Positions 1-4,535 of a stretch of DNA of 5,263 nt are shown one piece after another (positions within the stretch are counted from its first letter, which is position 1; each line of letters opens with the position of its first letter). Position numbers and translations under genes: made by a program. This stretch comes from Fidelibacterota bacterium (GTDB lineage Bacteria; Fidelibacterota; Fidelibacteria; Fidelibacterales; Fidelibacteraceae), in the NCBI GenBank assembly GCA_030596185.1, contig JAUVKP010000097.1, forward strand, positions 1-5,263, given 5' to 3'. A model generated the notes under the pieces. It saw only the letters and a list, made by a program, of their open reading frames with translations, had not been told where the DNA came from and made no database searches.

Positions 1-159
1 GATATGCATGAGATCAAAGCATCCATGCTTATTCATCCCTTAAGAATTGCTGTCACGGGTTTTGGTGTAAGTCCGGATATCTTTAAAATATGTGAAATAC
101 TGGGACCTGAAACGGTTATTAGAAGATTGAATGTATTAAAGATCTTTTTGGTAGATTAA
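1..159 (+). CDS. gltX: Glutamyl-tRNA synthetase, C-terminal end (5' end outside window)
   Basis: Frame 1 is open from the first base and encodes 52 residues ending at a TAA (157-159). The piece contains HPLRIAVTG, then a GVSPDIF stretch, a CEILGPETVI helix and an RRLN segment. This matches the C-terminal anticodon-binding helical domain of bacterial class I glutamyl-tRNA synthetase, where a (K/H)PLR-(V/I)A-(L/V)TG motif is followed by a GP--(F/L) segment and a LG-E-(V/T)--R helix. The enzyme charges tRNA-Glu (in some bacteria also tRNA-Gln) with glutamate in the cytoplasm. Only the last part is visible, so the HIGH and KMSKS catalytic motifs cannot be checked. A discriminating versus non-discriminating enzyme, or a second gltX paralogue, cannot be told apart here. 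No T-tract hairpin follows it. Confidence 0.85.
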   Translation, partial: DMHEIKASMLIHPLRIAVTGFGVSPDIFKICEILGPETVIRRLNVLKIFLVD

Positions 160-205
160 AACTCTAAGCCAAATATTCCATCCATCATCCGAAATCTGAA
201 ATTTT

Positions 206-226
206 AGACAAGGCAATGTCTTGTCT
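206..226. repeat. Inverted repeat with 10-nt arms (AGACAAGGCA / TGTCTTGTCT)
   Basis: The two 10-nt arms flank a single central A and pair with one G·T wobble. The 1-nt centre means an RNA hairpin would have to open the innermost pairs. No T-tract follows (CTAC comes next), so it is a poor intrinsic terminator. The sequence resembles short dispersed palindromes of the GAGACAAGGC type that I recall from intergenic DNA of several bacteria. Copy number in this genome cannot be judged from one window. Confidence 0.6.
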
Positions 227-239
227 CTACAATTAATAT

Positions 240-311
240 GCTCACGTTTTACGTCTCACGCCTGCCCTCTGTAGCCTTGGCGTAGGAGGGTCTTACGTTT
301 TACCTGTTACT
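240..311. repeat. Degenerate heptamer array (TYTYACG-like), split by an insert
   Basis: Three heptamers at 240-260 and three at 291-311 fit an NYTYACN-like pattern. TTTTACG occupies 247-253 and TCTCACG 254-260, and after the interruption TCTTACG occupies 291-297 and TTTTACC 298-304. The nine-base string ACGTTTTAC occurs in both halves (244-252 and 295-303). The 30-nt interruption is not a multiple of seven, so the second half is out of phase with the first, as expected if something was inserted between two units. Function is unknown. Confidence 0.5.
261..290. repeat. GC-rich element with imperfect dyad, inside the heptamer array
   Basis: This 30-nt stretch is markedly richer in G and C than its surroundings. 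It carries CCCTC at 265-269 and GAGGG at 286-290 as perfect 5-bp arms. Closer to the centre GCC (273-275) can pair with GGC (279-281), and the bases between are unpaired. It falls exactly between two heptamer units, TCTCACG and TCTTACG. I infer a small dispersed palindromic element, but there is no second copy in this window to prove it. Confidence 0.4.
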
Positions 312-316
312 CCAAA

Positions 317-332
317 TGTGACCCAGCTCACA
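317..332. promoter_or_regulatory. CRP/FNR-family-like binding site (TGTGA-N6-TCACA)
   Basis: TGTGACCCAGCTCACA contains both consensus half-sites of the enterobacterial cAMP-receptor protein with the exact six-base spacer. The three bases before it are AAA, which also agrees with the extended CRP consensus. Its centre (324.5) lies about 72 bp before the start codon at 397 and roughly 58-60 bp before the transcription start implied by the weak promoter at 348-376, close to a class I activator position. The regulator itself is not in this window. Whether this lineage has a CRP homologue with the same specificity is not known from here. Confidence 0.45.
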
Positions 333-347
333 CCTCAAATTTTCTTA

Positions 348-376
348 ATGACAAACCCTCTGAATTTGCATAATAT
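348..376 (+). promoter_or_regulatory. Weak sigma70-like promoter candidate before the secreted-protein gene
   Basis: ATGACA (348-353, 5 of 6 to TTGACA) is followed after 17 bp by TAATAT (371-376, 4 of 6 to TATAAT). An alternative -10, CATAAT (369-374, 5 of 6), leaves a 15-bp spacer. Either puts the transcription start near 381-385, giving a very short leader. The -10 lies inside the 18-bp palindrome. FCB bacteria can use other promoter consensus sequences, so this call is tentative. Confidence 0.3.
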
Positions 377-383
377 TATGCAA
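366..383. promoter_or_regulatory. Perfect 18-bp palindrome, probable operator
   Basis: TTGCATAATATTATGCAA is identical to its own reverse complement across all 18 bases, and symmetry ends exactly there (365 T faces 384 C). It ends 13 nt before the start codon and 2 nt before the AGGAGG box. It overlaps the candidate -10, so a homodimeric repressor bound here would block RNA polymerase. With no loop it would form a poor RNA hairpin, and by the promoter call much of it would not be transcribed. A DNA-level operator is therefore the better reading. Confidence 0.5.
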
Positions 384-385
384 CG

Positions 386-391
386 AGGAGG
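386..391 (+). promoter_or_regulatory. Strong Shine-Dalgarno sequence for the secreted-protein gene
   Basis: AGGAGG sits 5 nt before the ATG at 397. It supports that start codon and is clearly the best ribosome binding site in the window. Most other genes here have weak or absent SD sequences. Confidence 0.8.
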
Positions 392-396
392 ACGAT

Positions 397-1497
397 ATGA
401 AAAAGAAATACTTTCTTTTATGCCTGATGTTTTATGTCGGGTTTGCTATGGCAGTACCGCATGCATGGATCAACGAGATCCATTATGACAACGATGGTGC
501 GGATGTTAATGAGTTCGTTGAAGTTGTGGTCGAATCACCGGAGGGCTGGTATCTTGGTGACCTTGCACTCTACATGTACAATGGGTATGACGGGCGACCT
601 TATTGTCTTGACACAATCGACGAATTTGAGTTGGGTCAGCGGATAGGTCCATTCCAATTCTATGTTTGGTATCACAGGGGCATCCAAAATGATATGGAAG
701 GTATGATCCTGGTGTTCAAAGATACACTTTGCGACATTCTTGCCTATGAGGGTAGTTTTATAGGTGCAACCGCCCCAGCCCTTGGAAAAGAATTCCCTGA
801 TGTTGGTGTCTATGAAACAGGTTATGATAGCGATTCATATTCAATTTATCTTTCGGGTATGCCCGGAAATGAATGGTTATACGGTTATGCCACACCGGGT
901 GAAATGAATTTAGATCAAGAAATGTCGGAAATAGGAACACCCGTGATCTTAAGCAAATTCTATGCCAAATTGCTGGATGTTAGAATTTTATTGCGTTGGC
1001 AAAGTGAATCCGAGAGTGAGAACAGTCATTATCAGCTTTATCGCAATGGATCGTTTATCGCTTCTATCGAAGGACAAGGGACAACTTCTTTGCCGAACAC
1101 CTACTCATTCATGGATGAATTTGTGTCTCCCGGGATCAATTATGAATATATTCTTTCAAATATAGATTATTCGGGTGAGGAATCATTCCTGGATACGCTT
1201 ATTAACATTAAAATTAAACCAAGTAATCGATTAAAACCATTCTGCCTTGGATTACCCTACCCCAACCCATTTAACCCTGTTTGCGATGTTAATCTTAGTG
1301 TATTCAAAGCTTCTGAGATCAAAATGGAATTACGTGACCTTTCCGGAAGGAAAATAATGAATATTTTTGAAGCTTATATGTCGGAAGGAGAACACTCGAT
1401 CAATATCAATTTGGATAAATATCCATCCGGGAAGTATTTTGTTTATTGCTCATGCGCTGACCAGCTTGAAATATTGGAAATAGTAATGGTAAAATAA
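397..1497 (+). CDS. Secreted lamin-tail-domain protein with Fn3-like and T9SS sorting domains
   Basis: The product has 366 residues. Residues 1-19 form a signal peptide (KKK, a hydrophobic core, then AMA before V20). Residues about 22-172 resemble a lamin-tail domain: INEIHYDNDGADVNEFVEV, then DILAYEGSF, an FPDVGVYE segment, YSIYLSG and a closing ATPGEMN. Residues about 182-272 look like an Fn3-type module (VILSKFYAKL, LLRWQSESESENSHYQLYRNG, then NYEYILSNIDYSGEES). Residues about 284-366 are a type A T9SS sorting domain with YPNPFNP (288-294), LRDLSGRKI and the YPSGKYFVY strand. It is inferred to cross the inner membrane by Sec and the outer membrane by T9SS, then be released or attached at the surface. 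Lamin-tail domains are common in bacterial secreted proteins, but this one carries no recognisable enzyme domain, so an adhesive or structural role is only a guess. The ATG is fixed by AGGAGG and the signal peptide. It appears to be a single-gene unit. Confidence 0.85.
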   Translation: MKKKYFLLCLMFYVGFAMAVPHAWINEIHYDNDGADVNEFVEVVVESPEGWYLGDLALYMYNGYDGRPYCLDTIDEFELGQRIGPFQFYVWYHRGIQNDMEGMILVFKDTLCDILAYEGSFIGATAPALGKEFPDVGVYETGYDSDSYSIYLSGMPGNEWLYGYATPGEMNLDQEMSEIGTPVILSKFYAKLLDVRILLRWQSESESENSHYQLYRNGSFIASIEGQGTTSLPNTYSFMDEFVSPGINYEYILSNIDYSGEESFLDTLINIKIKPSNRLKPFCLGLPYPNPFNPVCDVNLSVFKASEIKMELRDLSGRKIMNIFEAYMSEGEHSININLDKYPSGKYFVYCSCADQLEILEIVMVK

Positions 1498-1521
1498 GCA
1501 TATAACACTAAGGCCCCAAAA

Positions 1522-1550
1522 TTGAAATATATCTGGTTCAATATTATATC
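1522..1550 (+). promoter_or_regulatory. Tentative promoter for the miaB operon
   Basis: TTGAAA (1522-1527) is followed after 17 bp by TATATC (1545-1550). TATTAT (1542-1547) is a better -10 match but with a short 14-bp spacer. It would give a leader of about 160 nt that includes the whole heptamer array. AT-rich intergenic DNA produces such matches easily, so confidence is low. Confidence 0.22.
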
Positions 1551-1597
1551 AGGAACAAGCACTTGTTGGGCGTAGACTGATATCTGTTCTCTTCATG

Positions 1598-1628
1598 GTT
1601 GTAAATATTACTGATTACCGTTTACAAC
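1598..1628. repeat. Inverted repeat with 8-bp perfect arms and 15-nt loop
   Basis: GTTGTAAA (1598-1605) is the exact reverse complement of TTTACAAC (1621-1628), with 15 bases between them. The right arm lies within the first heptamer units of the array. No T-tract follows directly. It could be a leader hairpin or a chance by-product of the repeat units. Confidence 0.45.
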
Positions 1629-1710
1629 TTAGATCTCACGATTTTTGTCTCTTGGTTTTTGTTTCTTGGTTCTTGTCTTTTCACTTTTTACTTTTGCCTT
1701 ATTTACCTAT
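1606..1710. repeat. Degenerate 7-nt tandem array, about 15 units, upstream of miaB
   Basis: Reading from 1606 in steps of seven, 14 of 15 units have T at position 3. All 15 have a pyrimidine at position 4 and A or T at position 5. The 14-nt segments at 1642-1655 and 1656-1669 differ at a single base (TTTTTGT followed by CTCTTGG or TTCTTGG). Unit TCTCACG (1634-1640) also occurs in the array upstream of the secreted-protein gene (254-260). The + strand is pyrimidine-rich and free of in-frame stops in the miaB frame, which artificially lengthens that reading frame. Heptanucleotide repeats are known in intergenic DNA of some bacteria, such as cyanobacterial STRR elements. Any relation to those is unproven and function is unknown. 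Confidence 0.6.
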
Positions 1711-1720
1711 ATTTCGTTCT

Positions 1721-3022
1721 ATGAAAAAACGATTTTATATTGAGACATACGGTTGCCAAATGAATGAATACGATTCTGAGATCCTAACCGGGATATTACA
1801 ATCGCATGACTACATTTTGTGCAATTCTGCTGAAGAAGCTGATGTTATTCTTCTAAATACATGCTCTGTGCGCGATAATGCGGAACTTAAGATACATTCG
1901 CGCTTGGGTGAACTGAAACATTTGAAAGATAATAATCCCGATCTCAAACTTGGTGTTGTTGGTTGTATGGCGCAAAATCTAAAAAAAGAGCTAATAGATA
2001 CAAAGCCTTATGTCAATATGATACTTGGGCCTGATTCTTATCGCGATATTCTTAAACATCTCGGTGCAGAAGAAACCCATATAATCGACACCAAACTTTC
2101 TAAGTTTGAAGTGTATGACGGTCTTTTCCCTGCTCGTAAGGAAGGTGTCAATGCTTGGATATCCATTATGCGCGGATGCGATAAGTTTTGCTCATATTGC
2201 ATTGTACCCTATACTCGAGGACGGGAACGAAGTCGTAGTATTGAAAGCATCGTGGATGAAGCAAAGCGCAGCATTGATCAGGGTTTTGTCGAAATAACAC
2301 TTCTGGGACAAAATGTAAATTCCTTTGATCATGAAGGTGATAAATTCCCGGCATTACTCAAAGCTTTAACGAAAGTTGACGGTTTAAAACGATTAAGATA
2401 TACTTCTCCCCATCCTCAGGATGTCGATGAAGAATTAATGCGTATGCATGCCGAATATAAACCTTTGATCGCAAATCATATTCATTTACCGCTTCAAGCC
2501 GGTTCGGATGCCGTCCTTAAAGCCATGAACCGGACATATTCTCAGGAACATTATCTTCAACTGGTCGATATGATACGTAAGTATGTGCCTGATATCGGAA
2601 TTACAACGGATATTATCGTGGGGTTTCCGGAAGAAACTGATGCAGATTTTCGCGAGACATTAAAAGTCATGGAATATGTAAAATATGATAATGCCTACAC
2701 CTTTAAATACTCACCGCGCCCATATACAAAAGCGTTTAAAATGGGAGATACTGTCTCGGAACTTGATAAATCAGCACGCCTGACAGAATTGATCGTAATG
2801 CAAAAAGCACATACATTAGAACGCTTGCGCCAGATGATCGGTAAAGATGTTGAAATACTTGTCGAAGCTCGCAGTAAAAAAAGTTCTGAAGAAATGCGCG
2901 GACGAACAGCATGTAATAAGATCGTGGTCTTTCCAAAAGGAAATTATAAACCTAAAGACCTGATCACGCGTAGGATAACAGACGCACAAGGGGTAACCTT
3001 GTTTTCAAGACCAAATAATTAA
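1721..3022 (+). CDS. miaB: tRNA-2-methylthio-N6-dimethylallyladenosine synthase
   Basis: MiaB is a cytoplasmic radical-SAM enzyme that adds a methylthio group to i6A37 of tRNAs reading UNN codons, giving ms2i6A. The 433-residue product has the three family domains. An N-terminal MTTase domain (about 4-120) has auxiliary-cluster cysteines C12 (TYGCQMN), C48 (NTCSVRDNAE) and C82 (GCMAQ). A radical-SAM domain (about 140-365) has the CxxxCxxC cluster site at C153, C157 and C160, followed by PYTRGRERSR, and later LPLQAGSD and TDIIVGFPEET. A TRAM domain (about 370-430) has GRTACNKIVVF. The PYTRG motif favours MiaB over RimO or MtaB. I chose ATG 1721 because MKKRFYIETYGCQMN is the usual family start and gives normal length. 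An in-frame ATG at 1595 would add 42 hydrophobic residues encoded by the repeat array. No clear SD precedes 1721. It is the first gene of the apparent four-gene operon. Confidence 0.93.
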   Translation: MKKRFYIETYGCQMNEYDSEILTGILQSHDYILCNSAEEADVILLNTCSVRDNAELKIHSRLGELKHLKDNNPDLKLGVVGCMAQNLKKELIDTKPYVNMILGPDSYRDILKHLGAEETHIIDTKLSKFEVYDGLFPARKEGVNAWISIMRGCDKFCSYCIVPYTRGRERSRSIESIVDEAKRSIDQGFVEITLLGQNVNSFDHEGDKFPALLKALTKVDGLKRLRYTSPHPQDVDEELMRMHAEYKPLIANHIHLPLQAGSDAVLKAMNRTYSQEHYLQLVDMIRKYVPDIGITTDIIVGFPEETDADFRETLKVMEYVKYDNAYTFKYSPRPYTKAFKMGDTVSELDKSARLTELIVMQKAHTLERLRQMIGKDVEILVEARSKKSSEEMRGRTACNKIVVFPKGNYKPKDLITRRITDAQGVTLFSRPNN

Positions 3023-3028
3023 GGAAAA

Positions 3029-3922
3029 ATGGTAAAAAGATACCAAAAAAAGTACGATCAGGCATTTCGCCGCATGGCTACTCAGCAATTCCAATCTACA
3101 CGGGATTTTACCCTGTCCGAATCTGATATTGTAAGCGACGGTGTTTTTAACCATAAAAAAAATCTATTTCTTGGAGTCTATTCAACTTCTATTATTGAAG
3201 GTATGTTTGAACGATATGGTGTTAAGAAGTATTTTGAGAATAAGGGTATCCCCAATGTAAGTTGGCATATAAATATGAATGACCCTTATGTGCATCGTTT
3301 TATATTGCTCTCTGAGCGAGATGGAATCAAGCATAAACTTATTGAGCTGGTCCTTCAGCGAAAAAATCTTAAACTACCTCTGGATAAAAGTCATTTTGTT
3401 AATTTGGAATTTTTGCATGTTGAATGGCTCATGATGCAAAATCCTTACAAACCATTCAACCGAAATAAGCCGCCCTTACCCGGACAAAAAGCGCCCGGAC
3501 TAGGGATAGGCATGCACATGTTGCAAATACTTTTTCATCTTGCTAAAAAAGCTAATACTCATGGTTTGATCAACTCTCCCAATTATCTGCACACAGCTAT
3601 ATTTTTCTCACGGGCTTTTCACTTTCTCGATCCGAAAGTGGAGGCTTTTATGCAAGTCATCAAATATCAAAAATTACCTCATTATAGTCACTATACTTTG
3701 AGTTGGGCTGATGAATACGCAGCTATACAGCATGTACGTAATCATCGTGCCTTTAATTGGCGCCCTTCAACAATGATCGCACCCATTTCGTCCGAAGCCA
3801 AACGTTATTTTTATTCACGTGATTATCGCAAGAAAGTTAGAAAGACCAGGCAAAAATTGAAGATCACGATCAATATGCGTAAACTTGAAAAGAAGCTGAA
3901 AGAACATGGACAGATTCACTAG
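3029..3922 (+). CDS. Conserved-looking protein of unknown function, possible GNAT-like core
   Basis: I do not recognise a named family with certainty. The product has 297 residues and no signal peptide or membrane segment, so it is probably cytoplasmic. It is basic at both ends: residues 1-20 are rich in K, R and Q, and 258-292 form a lysine/arginine-rich, likely helical tail. The centre is the most family-like part: LEFLHVEWLMMQNPYKPF (126-143), then LPGQKAPGLGIG (150-161), a helix, HGLINSP (178-184), and HTAIFFSRAFHFLDP (188-202). A Q/R-x-x-G-x-G loop before a helix, then a strand and an A-x-x-(F/Y)-(Y/F)-x-x-x-F segment, recalls the acyl-CoA site of GNAT acetyltransferases. This is a pattern resemblance only, with no search behind it. 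AAGGA (3021-3025) overlaps the miaB stop and sits 3 nt before the ATG, which supports this start. The gene lies 6 nt after miaB and overlaps the next gene by 17 nt, so the three are very probably cotranscribed. The basic tail and miaB linkage would fit RNA or ribosome contact, but that is speculation. Confidence 0.75.
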   Translation: MVKRYQKKYDQAFRRMATQQFQSTRDFTLSESDIVSDGVFNHKKNLFLGVYSTSIIEGMFERYGVKKYFENKGIPNVSWHINMNDPYVHRFILLSERDGIKHKLIELVLQRKNLKLPLDKSHFVNLEFLHVEWLMMQNPYKPFNRNKPPLPGQKAPGLGIGMHMLQILFHLAKKANTHGLINSPNYLHTAIFFSRAFHFLDPKVEAFMQVIKYQKLPHYSHYTLSWADEYAAIQHVRNHRAFNWRPSTMIAPISSEAKRYFYSRDYRKKVRKTRQKLKITINMRKLEKKLKEHGQIH

Positions 3923-4535
3923 AACATGTATTTTCCTAAATGGGACTCCTCCGTCAAAAAAACTGATCAAACATTTTACTACTTCTGACGATCTACTCAT
4001 TTCTGCAGATGGTGCCTACGATTACCTAAAAAAATATCAGATCGAACCTGCTGTTTTAATCGGTGATATGGACTCTATCTCCATTATCCCGGAAAATAAA
4101 GATATCAAGATCATCTATTCTCGTGATGCGGAGTTTAATGATCTTGAAAAATCCCTTAATTACTGTCTGGGACAGGATCTTCGGAATATTCGAATCTTTG
4201 GTGCTGATGGAAAAAGAATAGATCATGCAATTATCAATTTTGCTACACTTTCTTCTTATTCTGATCTTTTGAATATCGAGATCATCACGAATGAAGAATA
4301 TTTACGATTTCTTAGACCCGGTGAATATGGTTTTAGCGGTAAAAGAGGTCAGCGTTTCTCACTGCTGGCTGTCCATTCTGCCGATGAGTTAACTATAAAA
4401 AACGCAAAATTTCCTTTAGAGAATGACACCCTGCATAAGGGATCAAGGGGCATAAGCAACGCTTTTCGTTCTAAAGAGCTGGTAATAAGCTTTCAAACCG
4501 GCTCCATTCTCTTTATGTCCGAATTAAAAATATGA
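3906..4535 (+). CDS. Thiamine pyrophosphokinase
   Basis: This enzyme transfers pyrophosphate from ATP to thiamine to give thiamine diphosphate, and is typical of organisms that salvage thiamine. The 209-residue product has normal family length. Visible motifs are LNGTPP (11-16), ADGAYDYL (34-41), IGDMDSI (52-58), the acidic EFNDLEKSL (76-84), GADGKRIDHAIIN (99-111) and the C-terminal GSRGISN (179-185). The acidic motif reads EFNDLE where many Firmicute enzymes have KDxTDxE. An ND form is, as I recall, usual in Bacteroidota-type enzymes, so I do not read it as loss of function. The start at 3906 lies inside the upstream gene (17-nt overlap) and has only a weak SD, but it places LNG-PP at the usual N-terminal position. 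The stop overlaps the start of the symporter gene as ATGA. The symbols thiN and tnr3 are used for this activity in other groups, so I give none. No THI-box riboswitch is visible in the window. Confidence 0.92.
   Translation: MDRFTRTCIFLNGTPPSKKLIKHFTTSDDLLISADGAYDYLKKYQIEPAVLIGDMDSISIIPENKDIKIIYSRDAEFNDLEKSLNYCLGQDLRNIRIFGADGKRIDHAIINFATLSSYSDLLNIEIITNEEYLRFLRPGEYGFSGKRGQRFSLLAVHSADELTIKNAKFPLENDTLHKGSRGISNAFRSKELVISFQTGSILFMSELKI

Larger units (their letters stand above)
160..396. other. Structured 237-bp intergenic region between gltX and the secreted-protein gene
   Basis: No coding frame is convincing here. From left to right I see an inverted repeat (206-226), a degenerate 7-nt-periodic array (240-311) interrupted by a GC-rich 30-nt element (261-290), a CRP-like symmetric site (317-332), a weak promoter-like pair (348-376), an 18-bp perfect palindrome (366-383) and a strong ribosome binding site (386-391). 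No intrinsic terminator with a T-tract is visible after gltX. The first half looks like mobile or expandable intergenic filler, and the second half looks like a regulated promoter. Confidence 0.7.
1498..1720. other. Intergenic region before miaB, half of it heptamer array
   Basis: No gene is supported here. Two short inverted repeats (ATTGAA/TTCAAT at 1521-1542; AACAAG/CTTGTT at 1554-1567) follow the secreted-protein gene, but neither has a T-tract, so no intrinsic terminator is evident. A weak promoter-like pair overlaps the first. The rest, from about 1598, is an inverted repeat running into the heptamer array that ends 10 bp before the miaB start. Confidence 0.6.

Noticed and set aside
434..646. 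Overlapping open frames inside the secreted-protein gene (also 758-940 on the minus strand and 962-1165 on the plus strand)
   Set aside because: They lie entirely inside a gene with a clear signal peptide and domains, and their products have low-complexity or implausible composition with no recognisable motif.
1554..1567. AACAAG-CA-CTTGTT as a terminator for the secreted-protein gene
   Set aside because: Arms are only 6 bp with a 2-nt centre, and the following bases (GGGCG) are not a T-tract.
1642..1697. CRISPR array or minisatellite with exact repeats
   Set aside because: The units are 7 nt and degenerate, with no spacer-repeat alternation and no cas genes nearby.
1498..1720. THI-box (TPP) riboswitch controlling the operon with thiamine pyrophosphokinase
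   Set aside because: I could not find the conserved CTGAGA and ACCTGA-type core elements in this leader or in 160-396.
2106..2354. Open frames inside miaB on both strands (also 2736-2936 minus)
   Set aside because: Shadow frames of the well-supported radical-SAM gene, with no SD sequences or recognisable protein features.
3815..4000. Minus-strand frame across the overlap of the unknown gene and thiamine pyrophosphokinase
   Set aside because: It runs antisense to two convincing genes, and its translation has no recognisable motif.
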